Made by a program: the position numbers and the translations under genes | Shown: positions 24,900-33,614 of the stretch, piece after piece | Layout: each line of letters begins with the position of its first letter | Numbering within the stretch: position 1 is the first letter of the stretch | Origin: Pseudoprimorskyibacter sp. | Lineage (GTDB): Bacteria; Pseudomonadota; Alphaproteobacteria; Rhodobacterales; Rhodobacteraceae | DNA length: 35,256 nt | NCBI GenBank assembly: GCA_029251265.1 | Contig: JAQXDR010000106.1 | Location: 1-35,256 of the forward strand | Reading direction: 5' to 3' | The notes under the pieces: model-generated | What the model was told of the DNA's origin: nothing | Databases searched by the model: none | The model's input: only the letters and a program-made list of their open reading frames with translations

Positions 24900-26295
24900 A
24901 GCTCTTTAACGTCAGAATCTTATCATCTGACAGCACCGTTGGGGGGGTGACTTCAAGAAAAAGCAGCTCTACCTGTTTGCCTGTTCGATTTCGGAACTGC
25001 GCATGATCGGATATTGTCATATCCATACGTGCCCCCTCGCGTAACGTTTTCTGGGAAAACCCTTCCTTCATGGAAACCTCACCCCGCACCACGATGACTT
25101 CTCGGTTAGATGCCGGTGCTATGATCAGGGTCTGTCCGGGTGCAAGTTTCGCAGTGCTCACACCGACGCTATCGCTTGCAACAAGGCGGGTTAAGCCGTC
25201 CTCATGTGCCTTTCCGGTATGGCGTTCCGCCTCGAGGCGTTTGTGGTCCTTAAGGTAGTTTGCAACCTTTTTAACGTCTTGGCAGTGGCCCACTTGGGTC
25301 ACCAACAATGCGTCCGGAGTGTCAATAACGATAATGTCCTTAACACCAACCAGCGTCACCAGACGATTTTCAGACCGCACCATGGAGTTTGTGGTTTCGA
25401 CTGCAATGACATCGCCTTGTAAGACATTGCCCTGATGGTTGGGTTCCGAGATGTCATACATCGCGGACCAACTACCAACATCAGACCAATCAACATCTAA
25501 TGCTGCCAAGGCAATCCTGTCCGTCTTCTCAAAAACCGCACTTTCCGTCGGGTCGGCAGTTGCCTCGCTAAAGCGGATGGCGTTCAGCAAACGCCCTTCC
25601 TCGCGCTTTTCTCCTCGGTCCCATGCCTTCCGAACAGACTCTACCGTCTGCGGTTGAAATTTGGTGTATTCTTCCAAAATGGTACCTACCGAGAACATGG
25701 AAATCCCCGAAGCCCAATACGCGATATCGCTTTCTACCAGCAGACGCGCTTTGCGGGTCGGCGGTTTTTCGACAAAGCGTTCTACCTCTCTCAAGCCATT
25801 ATACCCGATAACGGGACCGTTATCGACAATGTAGCCAAACCCTGTTTCAGCGTAGCGAGGCTTAATACCAAAGGTGACGATATAGCCATCATCGGCAGCG
25901 GTATACATTGCCTTGATCGTCGAATTGATATCACCGCGGATCACATGATCTGCAGGAACCACAAGCACGACTGCATTGGGATCCCTTTCCTGCAGCATCA
26001 ATGATGCTGCCAACACCGCTGGCCCAGTATTTCGGCCGGTGGGTTCAAGGATAACATCAGCGCGCACGCCCAATTCGGCCAACTGTTCATGGACAGTTTT
26101 ACGATGCCGGACCGATGTGATTATAACCGGATCCGCAAAGCCTTCACCCACATGGCGCTCCACGGCTGTCTGGAAAAAGGTCTTGCTATCAGGCCCAGCG
26201 ACCTGTTGGAACTGCTTGGGGCTTTGCGTTCGAGATATCGGCCACAGACGCGTGCCGTTCCCACCGCAAATAATAAGCGGGTATATCAGTGTCAT
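24892..26295 (-). CDS. algA: Mannose-1-phosphate guanylyltransferase (AlgA/ManC type) with degenerate PMI domain
   Basis: A 467-residue cytoplasmic enzyme that makes GDP-mannose from mannose-1-phosphate and GTP. The pyrophosphorylase domain looks intact: GGNGTRLWPISR at 11-22, Lys27 in SPKQF, EPTGRNTGPA at 84-93, PADHVI, FVEKP at 174-178 and DWSDVGSW near 269-276. Bifunctional AlgA/ManC proteins also carry a C-terminal phosphomannose isomerase cupin with zinc ligands in a QxHxHRxEHW pattern. Here that stretch reads IIAPASNREVIVV (391-403) and only the Glu survives. The RPWG entry motif is also missing. PMI activity is thus unlikely and must come from another gene. The ATG at 26295 overlaps the alg44 stop by four bases (ATGA). 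Confidence 0.87.
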   Translation of the reverse strand: MTLIYPLIICGGNGTRLWPISRTQSPKQFQQVAGPDSKTFFQTAVERHVGEGFADPVIITSVRHRKTVHEQLAELGVRADVILEPTGRNTGPAVLAASLMLQERDPNAVVLVVPADHVIRGDINSTIKAMYTAADDGYIVTFGIKPRYAETGFGYIVDNGPVIGYNGLREVERFVEKPPTRKARLLVESDIAYWASGISMFSVGTILEEYTKFQPQTVESVRKAWDRGEKREEGRLLNAIRFSEATADPTESAVFEKTDRIALAALDVDWSDVGSWSAMYDISEPNHQGNVLQGDVIAVETTNSMVRSENRLVTLVGVKDIIVIDTPDALLVTQVGHCQDVKKVANYLKDHKRLEAERHTGKAHEDGLTRLVASDSVGVSTAKLAPGQTLIIAPASNREVIVVRGEVSMKEGFSQKTLREGARMDMTISDHAQFRNRTGKQVELLFLEVTPPTVLSDDKILTLKSYA

Positions 26296-27383
26296 AGTAC
26301 CGATTCCCGCAGGCGATGTAGCGCACCACCAAAGAGTGGGCGGTGCAGGCGCACACGTGCCGTCTGATCCTGCCAGGGTGACAGGTCTACATCGTTACGC
26401 AATGGTTGCAAAACAACAGGTAAGTAAAGTTCACCACGCTGGGCCGTTGCCATCGTGTTAGAGTCCACAATTGCCCGGACGGGAATACTTGGTCCATCGG
26501 CTATGTCCAGATACACAATCTCACCGGCCTGAGCACGATTCAGACCCTCAACACTCATTTGCGTCCGGGCGGTCACACTTTGGTTGCTGTAATGAAATGA
26601 TAGCACGGGATCTGTTTTAAGAACCGTAGATCCGACAACAATTCCACTGGCCACAGAGACTGCGCAATCGCAAGGAAGTTGAAAGGATAAGGTATCGCCT
26701 TGAACCGATCGCACCGCAAAGACAGTGTCACCCGTGGTAGCGCTTTGATTGATTGCCGTTATCTGACCATCCACCGTCGCCCGCATGACAGTGCCATCTT
26801 GGTTAATAAAAACGGGGCGCGGTTCATACGTTGTCGTAAAGCGATTTATCAACACGTTTGCAGCAAACAAAATCAACATGGCCGAAAGAACCGCCACGGC
26901 AAGACTGCGCCAGCGTCGATCTGGATCATCCGGCGTCGGTTCTGCCGCGCTGGCAGACGTCGCTGGTTTGGCTGGACCTGTGTAGCTCATCATAGAGCCC
27001 ATGGTCACAAAATCCCCCGCGATGTAGCTATTGAGGATGTAACGGAGTTGCGGAAGATGCGGACCGGTTGGGTCAAGAAACTGCAAGGCAATCTCACCAT
27101 CTTTACGAGACCCGGCAACGACACATTCGGGGTAAAGATTTACCGTGAACCCATCAAAGTCGAACTGGAGCCGTGATACAAACTTCTTACCCGCCAAACC
27201 CGGATCAAAAGGGCCCGGTGCTTTTATAAAGGCTGCTGTGACTGAAAGACCGGCGCCCTCAAATTTGCGATCACCGATGATGACCGTAAAAGGGATCGGA
27301 AGAACCGGGTGTTCTGTGTCGTAGGCAAAGTCCACAGGGATCGTCGCGTTCGACTCGTCTTCAAGGTAGGTTTGCTGCGTCAT
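26292..27383 (-). CDS. alg44: Alg44-like alginate polymerase co-subunit with degenerate PilZ domain
   Basis: A 363-residue inner-membrane protein with a cytoplasmic N-terminal domain (1-158), one membrane helix (about 160-180, LAVAVLSAMLILFAANVLI) and a periplasmic HlyD-like domain. This is the layout of Alg44 (389 residues), the polymerase subunit that senses cyclic di-GMP through its PilZ domain. PilZ binding needs RxxxR and a later D/NxSxxG. In the matching places this protein has HPVLP (25-29) and GLSVTAA (45-51), with no Arg pair and no Asp or second Gly. Cyclic di-GMP control by this domain is therefore doubtful. It follows alg8 after 32 bases and overlaps algA by four bases. Confidence 0.78.
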   Translation of the reverse strand: MTQQTYLEDESNATIPVDFAYDTEHPVLPIPFTVIIGDRKFEGAGLSVTAAFIKAPGPFDPGLAGKKFVSRLQFDFDGFTVNLYPECVVAGSRKDGEIALQFLDPTGPHLPQLRYILNSYIAGDFVTMGSMMSYTGPAKPATSASAAEPTPDDPDRRWRSLAVAVLSAMLILFAANVLINRFTTTYEPRPVFINQDGTVMRATVDGQITAINQSATTGDTVFAVRSVQGDTLSFQLPCDCAVSVASGIVVGSTVLKTDPVLSFHYSNQSVTARTQMSVEGLNRAQAGEIVYLDIADGPSIPVRAIVDSNTMATAQRGELYLPVVLQPLRNDVDLSPWQDQTARVRLHRPLFGGALHRLRESVL

Positions 27384-27415
27384 TATCGGTATCCACTTCC
27401 CTTACGGAGATGCAC

Positions 27416-28897
27416 TCATACTTGCGACAGAAAAAAGACACCCAAACACAACCATGCAATTCCAAGAACATGGTGGATAAGGGATTCTTGTGACTTTTGT
27501 CGGTCACTGGGTGATTGGGCTTCTTCTGCGGCAGCCTGTCGGGTCCATCGTTGTTTATTAAGACGGAATAGAACAAAGGTTTTAACCGCTGCACCGAAGA
27601 CTTGCCCAAAATATAGGATCGGCGCGTGAGTAACTGGGAACCAGGTTCCCCGGAACAGGTTGATGATCACACAAAAAATGTAGCGTGTGGCAAGAACCCA
27701 GGCGATATAAAGCAGGATCACGTTGATATCGTACAAAGTTGCCGCGATCATGACTGAAATCGGACCGAGCAAAGTTGTCCAAGGGGACAAACGTTGATCC
27801 AAGATGGCATACCACGTGTATGGACCGATCAGGGCCGGGCTTACAGCCAACGCACGACCATTCGTGCGCATCATGTTCCCAAACCAGCGGATCATCAACA
27901 CATACGCGCTTTCAACAAAACTCTCACGCGGCTGCGTTTCAACGGACCAGGACCGGACATCCGGTAGATACCACATTTCGTAGCCATTTTTCAGCAGCCA
28001 GTACCACGTGGATTTATCGTCTCCGGTCAGGAACTTGATTTCACCCAAGCGCCAGTGTTTGATCGTATCGTGGTCAACACCTTCAATAAAGCTTGGGTTA
28101 ACCGCCAGATCTGCCCGGAAGACAGACATACGACCCGTCAATGTCAAAACGTGTTTGGACAAGCCCTGGCTACAGAACATTACCTGCCGTTGGTTAAAGC
28201 GCAGAACAAACCAATCGCGAAACAGGTTACGCTTTTCAATCAACACGCCTTCATCTGTCGTAAGAGCACCAACTCCGGGTGTCGTCAGCACCGGCGCCGA
28301 TTCAGATATAATATCGTATGGCACGACAGTATCCCCATCGACGAACACGCAGATGTCGCGGTGGCTGGGATTGAAAGTACGAATAATGTTCAAAGCTTTG
28401 GCGATTGCATCACGCTTGCCGTTCGATGGGATGCGGTCAATGATGAGACGCACATCGGACATGTTATCTGGATGGGTGTCGTATATCTGCTGGACCAGAC
28501 GTTCATCTGCACCGTAAACAACAGATGCAACGACAGTGGATCCACCCTTGGAATTTGCAGCTGCTGCAAACAGCCGGTTATAAACCATAACTGTCGTTTC
28601 GGTTTCCACCAGATATGTTGTAACCATGAAATACGCGTGGCTGATAACTCCACTATCATGGTATCGCTTGTGGACTCTGCGCTTCCGCAACGGCCAGATC
28701 ATACGCCGATAGATAATTGCCCGGATAAAGTTCAAGGTTGACCAGCAATACCGCCAGAAACCGATAATCCCAACAACCAACAATGTCGCGCGCGATTCAG
28801 CCAGCATCCCCAGGGTGCCCTTGGGTACTGCTGTTACCAGCAATATGATGACTGCTATATACGCAAGATGCGAGAGTGCGGGGAGGATCCTTGACAT
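27416..28897 (-). CDS. alg8: Alginate-type polymerase glycosyltransferase Alg8
   Basis: A family 2 glycosyltransferase in the inner membrane that polymerises mannuronate from GDP-mannuronic acid. Its 493 residues equal the P. aeruginosa Alg8 length (494). Two N-terminal and several C-terminal membrane helices flank the catalytic domain. Key motifs are DGDT at 187-190 (the metal-binding DxD type), TGDD at 291-294 (the catalytic Asp region) and RWFGNMMR at 337-344 (the QxxRW-like position). NGKRDA at 159-164 also matches. All look intact. It starts at ATG 28897, 39 bases after algD. Together with the Alg44-like protein it forms the polymer-making core. Confidence 0.93.
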   Translation of the reverse strand: MSRILPALSHLAYIAVIILLVTAVPKGTLGMLAESRATLLVVGIIGFWRYCWSTLNFIRAIIYRRMIWPLRKRRVHKRYHDSGVISHAYFMVTTYLVETETTVMVYNRLFAAAANSKGGSTVVASVVYGADERLVQQIYDTHPDNMSDVRLIIDRIPSNGKRDAIAKALNIIRTFNPSHRDICVFVDGDTVVPYDIISESAPVLTTPGVGALTTDEGVLIEKRNLFRDWFVLRFNQRQVMFCSQGLSKHVLTLTGRMSVFRADLAVNPSFIEGVDHDTIKHWRLGEIKFLTGDDKSTWYWLLKNGYEMWYLPDVRSWSVETQPRESFVESAYVLMIRWFGNMMRTNGRALAVSPALIGPYTWYAILDQRLSPWTTLLGPISVMIAATLYDINVILLYIAWVLATRYIFCVIINLFRGTWFPVTHAPILYFGQVFGAAVKTFVLFRLNKQRWTRQAAAEEAQSPSDRQKSQESLIHHVLGIAWLCLGVFFLSQV

Positions 28898-28936
28898 ATC
28901 TAAACCTGTTTTCCGTACTGGCTGCGGACGGACCGC

Positions 28937-30256
28937 CTACCAGCAGATCCCTTCATATGTACCGTCAGAGACGAGTTCCTTGTTAAAGCGGGTCAGATCC
29001 ACAACTGGTTTGGATTTTGCCGCTTCGCTCAGCTCGACCACTGTTTCGTCGTAGACATTGCCCACAACGATCGCGTCCGAGGCGGTAATCATACTTGTTA
29101 GATCGCCAACAATCCGATCTGCCAAATTTGGGATCACTTCGTTACCACGACCCGCGCCCGGTTGCTCTTCGTCGAACGCTTCTTTTACGTATGGGTCGTA
29201 AATTTTAACATTAATTCCATCATTGATCAGCCGCCCGGCAAGCGTGGCCAGCGGGCTTTCGCGCAGATCGTCAGTCCCTGACTTGAAGGCGACACCAACA
29301 AATCCGACCTCCTTCGCGCCAGCGCTCTCTATCATGGATACAGCCTTTGCTATCTGGGCTTCGTTCGCCTCAAGCACGGCGTTCATCATATGTGCAGGAA
29401 CGCCTTTTTCATTAGCCAAATGGCGCAGCGCGCGCACATCTTTGGGAAGACAAGATCCGCCAAACGCGAACCCGGGTCGCATGAAAAATTTGGATATAAT
29501 CGCTTTGGTATCTGAGGTCAGAATTTCCATCACATGCTGTCCATCAAGACCACAAGCTTTCGCGATGTTCCCAATTTCGTTAGCATAGGTGACTTTGACA
29601 GCCCGCCAGCTGTTCGAGGTGTATTTTACCATTTCAGCGGTTCGCAGATCCACGACGTGAATTTTACACGGCAGATCCTTATTCAAATCTGTCAGGATTT
29701 CGGCGGTGCCCTCATCCATTGCCCCGAATACGATCAACCCGGGATCATAATAATCTTCGATGGCCGTGCTTTCGCGCAAAAATTCGGGATAGTACCCCAC
29801 CCCAAAATCTTGACCAGCCGTTTTACCGCTTTCACGTTCGAGCGTGGGAATGCAAGTCTCGTCACAGGATCCGGGCACGATCGTCGAACGAATGACCACC
29901 GAATGGAACCCATCTTTGTTCATCAGCGCCTTGCCAATGTTTTCACAGACTTTATCGACATAAACCAAGCCAACGGATCCATCAGGTGCCGACGGCGTTC
30001 CAACAGCGATGAAGGATGCGTCTGTATTATCTACAGCATATTGGACATCGTCAGTTGCCGACAAGCGGCCTTCGGCGACAGCCGTTTCAATCAGGTCCGA
30101 AAGGCCGTTTTCAACGATCGGTGTCCGACCTGCGTTAATGGACGCAATTTTTCCCGGATCAACGTCGACTGCGATCACTGTGTGACCGTCACGCGCAAGA
30201 CATGCTGCGCTTACTACGCCTACATATCCGATGCCGAAAACGCTAATTCTTGCCAT
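28937..30256 (-). CDS. algD: GDP-mannose 6-dehydrogenase AlgD
   Basis: A cytoplasmic NAD-dependent enzyme that oxidises GDP-mannose to GDP-mannuronic acid, the committed step of alginate synthesis. Its 439 residues are close to the 436 of P. aeruginosa AlgD. The Rossmann motif GIGYVG is at 8-13. The catalytic Cys269 lies in FGGSCLPKD, with Lys211 and Asn215 in EMVKYTSN. These are one residue off the Pseudomonas numbers (268, 210, 214). The end EGICW is also typical. UDP-glucose dehydrogenases share the fold, but the sequence and the neighbours favour AlgD. The ATG at 30256 has AAGG upstream. The 165 bases before it hold a cluster of GTGA motifs and probably the operon's promoter. Confidence 0.94.
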   Translation of the reverse strand: MARISVFGIGYVGVVSAACLARDGHTVIAVDVDPGKIASINAGRTPIVENGLSDLIETAVAEGRLSATDDVQYAVDNTDASFIAVGTPSAPDGSVGLVYVDKVCENIGKALMNKDGFHSVVIRSTIVPGSCDETCIPTLERESGKTAGQDFGVGYYPEFLRESTAIEDYYDPGLIVFGAMDEGTAEILTDLNKDLPCKIHVVDLRTAEMVKYTSNSWRAVKVTYANEIGNIAKACGLDGQHVMEILTSDTKAIISKFFMRPGFAFGGSCLPKDVRALRHLANEKGVPAHMMNAVLEANEAQIAKAVSMIESAGAKEVGFVGVAFKSGTDDLRESPLATLAGRLINDGINVKIYDPYVKEAFDEEQPGAGRGNEVIPNLADRIVGDLTSMITASDAIVVGNVYDETVVELSEAAKSKPVVDLTRFNKELVSDGTYEGICW

Positions 30257-30329
30257 TTGTTGAAGCCTTTCAGGTCCAAGTCGTTTGAAAACAATAGTCT
30301 ACATTTATGTCTAAAATACGTTTCAATTA

Positions 30330-30436
30330 GATCGTGAGATAGCACAAAATGCGTATGTGACAGTTCAAGCAGCAAGTTGTGAGATTTTGTGAGGGTTTTT
30401 GCAATTATCTCACTAAAATGCTCACTTCATTGTGAA
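30330..30436. promoter_or_regulatory. Cluster of GTGA/TCAC motifs upstream of algD
   Basis: Seven GTGA or TCAC tetramers fall in about 100 bases: GTGA at 30334, 30357, 30379, 30389 and 30432, and TCAC at 30410 and 30422. Two are full TTGTGAG copies exactly 10 bases apart (30377-30383 and 30387-30393), so they lie on the same face of the helix. This suggests binding sites of a regulator of the alg operon. On the minus strand a weak promoter is possible, with TTGAAC (30368-30363) and TGCTAT (30344-30339) 18 bases apart. The protein that would bind is not known. Confidence 0.45.
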
Positions 30437-30568
30437 TTTTACATCCTCGCCAATCATCTGAAGCAATACAAATACAACCAAAGCGCTAATTGCGACCAGT
30501 TTGAAACACAAGTTGGGCAAAAACATGTGGTAGAGACGACTTAATCCAAAAACATCTGTTTTTTTCAT
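30422..30568 (-). CDS. 48-residue single-helix membrane protein upstream of algD
   Basis: A small open frame, from ATG at 30568 to TGA at 30422, encodes MKKTDVFGLSRLYHMF followed by a Cys-containing approach and one strong hydrophobic helix (FKLVAISALVVFVLLQMIG, about 23-41), then a short charged tail. GAGGA lies 10 bases before the ATG. The direction is the same as algD, whose start is 165 bases further on. The first residues are basic and no signal-cleavage site is evident, so the protein probably stays in the inner membrane. I know no family for it. It may be the first gene of the operon or a separate small regulator of the polymerase. That it is a gene at all is an inference from the Shine-Dalgarno, codon pattern and helix. 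Confidence 0.5.
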   Translation of the reverse strand: MKKTDVFGLSRLYHMFLPNLCFKLVAISALVVFVLLQMIGEDVKFTMK

Positions 30569-30623
30569 GATCAGTGTTTTCCTCAAAAAGTCTCAAAAAA
30601 CCATATTTGCGAATCTACGACTC

Positions 30624-30650
30624 AAAAAGGCGCGAACACGGTTCACGCCT
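30624..30650 (-). terminator. Intrinsic terminator of the complex I accessory gene
   Basis: In minus-strand RNA, AGGCGUGAAC and GUUCGCGCCU form a 10-bp stem (with one U-G pair) around a 3-base loop, followed by five U. On the plus strand the same pair is a C-A mismatch, which shows that the element belongs to the minus strand. It lies 25 bases after the stop of the NDUFS4-like gene and separates it from the alg operon. Confidence 0.8.
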
Positions 30651-30674
30651 CAGCAAAAAGTCACATTTTTTTGC

Positions 30675-30986
30675 TTAATGAGTCCATGGTGCCCGTCGGT
30701 CCGTCGCAAAGTTCTCAGCATAACCACGCTGCCGGATGTTAGCCTTGCGCTTCTTTGGCTCCGCAACTGCGGCATCTACCCCATGGGTGCGGGCATAGTC
30801 CATCGCAGCCTCTTTGCTATCGAAATGCAACTGTACCTGCGACTGGGTATCAGATGATGACGTCCAGCCCATCAGCGGATCAACAGAACGCGCCACATCA
30901 GCAGCATATTCCAAAATCCAACCATGTGTTTTCGCCATTCCAGATGACATCGCCGTCTTTGCTGGTTTGTAAATTCTCGCGCGCAT
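30675..30986 (-). CDS. NDUFS4-like NADH dehydrogenase (complex I) accessory subunit
   Basis: A 103-residue protein of the ETC complex I subunit conserved region family, the bacterial counterpart of mitochondrial NDUFS4 (18 kDa subunit). Alphaproteobacteria carry it as an accessory subunit at the inner-membrane NADH dehydrogenase. The N-terminus [15 protein letters not shown], the WILEYA block near 24-29, the [14 protein letters not shown] segment near 41-56 and the Arg-rich end with [12 protein letters not shown] all match the family. The ATG at 30986 has GAGG 7 bases upstream. A GTG at 30992 lies too close to that site. It is monocistronic, with its own terminator, apart from the nuo operon as is usual. 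Confidence 0.9.
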   Translation of the reverse strand: MRARIYKPAKTAMSSGMAKTHGWILEYAADVARSVDPLMGWTSSSDTQSQVQLHFDSKEAAMDYARTHGVDAAVAEPKKRKANIRQRGYAENFATDRRAPWTH

Positions 30987-31360
30987 GACCACACCTCTAT
31001 ATCTTTTTTAAAAAGATATGCGACATAAGAACCCTTCAAGCAAGGCCCGAGTGTCATCTGATAGATGCTTCTTTGCCGCGCACAACATAATCCGTCGAAA
31101 GACCCATTTATAATCCGCACCACATTTAGACGGCGATTTTGGTCTGTGAGCCGATAAAACGCAGTCGTGTCGATACACAGAATGATTGCTGGCTATAGAT
31201 ACACGTGCAGCGCACCACGCGCCGTGCTCATCTCTGCAAGTCACAATGGGTGTGAATTCACGACAAAAGTACAAAGCAGCCTTTGCCAAAGAGGTTCAGG
31301 GCTTGCATAAACGCAAATCCAGAACACATCTAATACAAAGATCTCTGCAGGAGCTGTGTC
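30987..31360. other. Divergent intergenic region before uvrB
   Basis: This 374-base region must hold promoters for the NDUFS4-like gene and uvrB. I found no tRNA, no convincing ORF and no LexA box of the alphaproteobacterial GTTC-N7-GTTC type. A small GTGT/ACAC hairpin near 31166 is the only other structure seen. Confidence 0.45.
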
Positions 31361-33550
31361 ATGCCTTACGCGCATTCTGACAAATCCAATGTCACCATAC
31401 CGCCAAAGGCCGAGGTGCGCGATAAACTGGAAGGTGGCATTCAGTTCCGTATGCAGTCCGAATTTTCGCCCGCGGGCGATCAACCAACCGCGATCACAGA
31501 GCTATCGCAGGGTATCGCTGGTGGGGAGCGTGATCAGGTTCTGCTTGGCGCCACTGGCACCGGCAAAACCTTTACGATGGCTAAAATCATAGAAGAGACA
31601 CAGCGCCCCGCAATCATCCTTGCTCCCAATAAAACTCTGGCCGCCCAGTTGTACGGAGAGTTCAAGGGCTTCTTTCCCGACAATGCGGTCGAATACTTCG
31701 TCAGCTATTATGACTACTATCAACCCGAGGCCTACGTGGCGCGATCTGACACCTATATTGAAAAGGAAAGTCAGATTAATGAACAAATCGACCGGATGCG
31801 CCATTCTGCGACACGGGCCTTGCTGGAACGCGATGATGTGATCATCGTCGCCTCGGTCAGTTGTATATATGGCATTGGATCTGTCGAAACATATGGCGCC
31901 ATGACCCAGGATCTTCATGTCGGGCAGGATTATAACCAGCGCGATATCATGGCCGATCTGGTCGCACAGCAATATCGCAGAAACGACCAATCTTTCCAAC
32001 GCGGCAGTTTCAGAGTCCGCGGAGACAGTCTCGAGATTTTTCCCGCACACCTTGAGGATCGGGCATGGAAGCTGTCCTTCTTTGGGGACGAACTGGAGGC
32101 AATCACAGAATTCGATCCCCTGACCGGAGAGAAAACCGGAACTTTTGAACGTATTCGGATCTATGCAAACAGCCACTACGTCACCCCAAAGCCAACAATC
32201 AACCAAGCCGTCATTTCTATCAAGAAAGAGCTTCGCCAGCGGCTGGATCAATTGGTCGGTGAGGCCAAGTTGCTAGAGGCGCAGCGATTGGAACAACGGA
32301 CCAACTTTGACATCGAAATGCTAGAGGCCACCGGCGTGTGCAACGGAATTGAAAACTACTCTCGCTATCTGACAGGGCGCGCCCCTGGTGAACCACCCCC
32401 AACCCTGTTTGAATTCATTCCCGACAACGCAATCGTTTTTGCAGACGAAAGCCATGTTTCCATTCCACAAATCGGCGGCATGTACCGGGGCGACTACCGC
32501 CGCAAATTCACGTTGGCCGAACACGGGTTCAGGCTGCCGTCTTGCATGGACAACCGTCCGCTCAAGTTCGAAGAATGGGACGCCATGCGCCCGCAATCAG
32601 TCTATGTCTCTGCAACCCCGTCATCATGGGAGCTTGAGCAGGCGGGCGGCGTATTCACAGAACAGGTGATCCGACCCACCGGTTTGCTGGATCCTCAGAT
32701 TGAAATCCGTCCTGTGGACATGCAGGTCGACGATCTACTGGATGAAATCCGCCGTGTCACAGCCGACGGGTACCGCACGCTTGTCACGACCCTGACCAAA
32801 CGTATGGCCGAGGATCTGACAGAATACCTGCATGAACAGGGGATCAAGATCCGCTACATGCATTCAGACATAGATACCATCGAACGGATCGAAATTCTGC
32901 GCGATCTGCGCCTTGGCGCGTTTGACGTGCTGGTAGGCATCAACCTTCTGCGCGAAGGTCTGGATATTCCCGAATGCGGATTGGTGGCTATTCTGGACGC
33001 TGACAAAGAGGGGTTCCTGCGGTCCGAGACGTCGCTCATCCAGACCATTGGCCGTGCAGCCCGAAACGTTGATGGTCGCGTTATTATGTATGCCGACAGG
33101 ATCACCGGCAGCATGGAACGCGCACTGGCCGAAACAAACCGCCGCCGGGGCAAACAGATCGCCTACAACGAAAAACACAACATCACCCCCCAGACGGTAA
33201 AAAAGAACGTCGAAGACATCCTTGCAGGGCTCTACAAAGGCGATACGGACATGTCTCGGGTCACGGCCACGGTCGACACTCCAAAGGCCGGCGCGAATAT
33301 GCAGGCCGTTCTGGACGGGCTGCGCACCGACATGCGCAAGGCGGCCGAAAATCTGGAGTTTGAAGAGGCCGCACGCCTGCGAGACGAGGTCAAAAGACTG
33401 GAAGCAGTGGAACTGGCCGTGGCCGATGACCCGCTGGCCCGGCAATCCGCCATTGACGCAGCCTCTGAGGCGGCGGTGAAATCCAAAGGTCGGTCAACGG
33501 CGGGCCGCCCGGGTCAACGCGGCGGCAACGTCAAACGGCGAGGCCGCTAG
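31361..33550 (+). CDS. uvrB: Excinuclease ABC subunit UvrB
   Basis: The DNA-damage verification subunit of nucleotide excision repair, acting with UvrA and UvrC in the cytoplasm. The 729-residue protein has Walker A GATGTGKT at 63-70 and the beta-hairpin [10 protein letters not shown] near 118-127. It also has the helicase motif [22 protein letters not shown], the later [12 protein letters not shown] and QTIGRAARN blocks, and a C-terminal UVR domain ([18 protein letters not shown]) that binds UvrC. It is longer than E. coli UvrB (673) by a short N-terminal extension of about 30 residues and a Gly/Arg/Lys-rich tail after the UVR domain. The ATG at 31361 has AGGAG 7 bases upstream. A strong terminator follows its stop. 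Confidence 0.97.
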   Translation: MPYAHSDKSNVTIPPKAEVRDKLEGGIQFRMQSEFSPAGDQPTAITELSQGIAGGERDQVLLGATGTGKTFTMAKIIEETQRPAIILAPNKTLAAQLYGEFKGFFPDNAVEYFVSYYDYYQPEAYVARSDTYIEKESQINEQIDRMRHSATRALLERDDVIIVASVSCIYGIGSVETYGAMTQDLHVGQDYNQRDIMADLVAQQYRRNDQSFQRGSFRVRGDSLEIFPAHLEDRAWKLSFFGDELEAITEFDPLTGEKTGTFERIRIYANSHYVTPKPTINQAVISIKKELRQRLDQLVGEAKLLEAQRLEQRTNFDIEMLEATGVCNGIENYSRYLTGRAPGEPPPTLFEFIPDNAIVFADESHVSIPQIGGMYRGDYRRKFTLAEHGFRLPSCMDNRPLKFEEWDAMRPQSVYVSATPSSWELEQAGGVFTEQVIRPTGLLDPQIEIRPVDMQVDDLLDEIRRVTADGYRTLVTTLTKRMAEDLTEYLHEQGIKIRYMHSDIDTIERIEILRDLRLGAFDVLVGINLLREGLDIPECGLVAILDADKEGFLRSETSLIQTIGRAARNVDGRVIMYADRITGSMERALAETNRRRGKQIAYNEKHNITPQTVKKNVEDILAGLYKGDTDMSRVTATVDTPKAGANMQAVLDGLRTDMRKAAENLEFEEAARLRDEVKRLEAVELAVADDPLARQSAIDAASEAAVKSKGRSTAGRPGQRGGNVKRRGR

Positions 33551-33564
33551 GGCACATAGCGAAA

Positions 33565-33594
33565 GGGTCGGAGGTCGCCACCTCCGGCCCTTTT
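33565..33594 (+). terminator. Intrinsic terminator after uvrB
   Basis: GGGTCGGAGGT and ACCTCCGGCCC form an 11-bp stem (one G-U pair in plus-strand RNA) with a 4-base loop, CGCC, followed by TTTT. It starts 15 bases after the uvrB stop. Because AAA precedes the stem it may also act weakly on the convergent adhesin-like transcript. Confidence 0.85.
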
Positions 33595-33614
33595 GTCATG
33601 GATTGAACCGGCGA

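Noticed and set aside
28055-28741. Plus-strand open frame of 228 residues opposite alg8
   Set aside because: It is antisense to a clear glycosyltransferase and is rich in Cys, His and Asn without any motif.
30330-30436. CRP/FNR-type palindrome among the GTGA motifs
   Set aside because: No TGTGA-N6-TCACA or TTGAT-N4-ATCAA pair with correct spacing is present. The motifs are mainly direct repeats.
31202-31360. Possible LexA (SOS) box upstream of uvrB
   Set aside because: GTTC and GAAC occur at 31293 and 31321, but neither is paired at the 7-base spacing of the alphaproteobacterial box.
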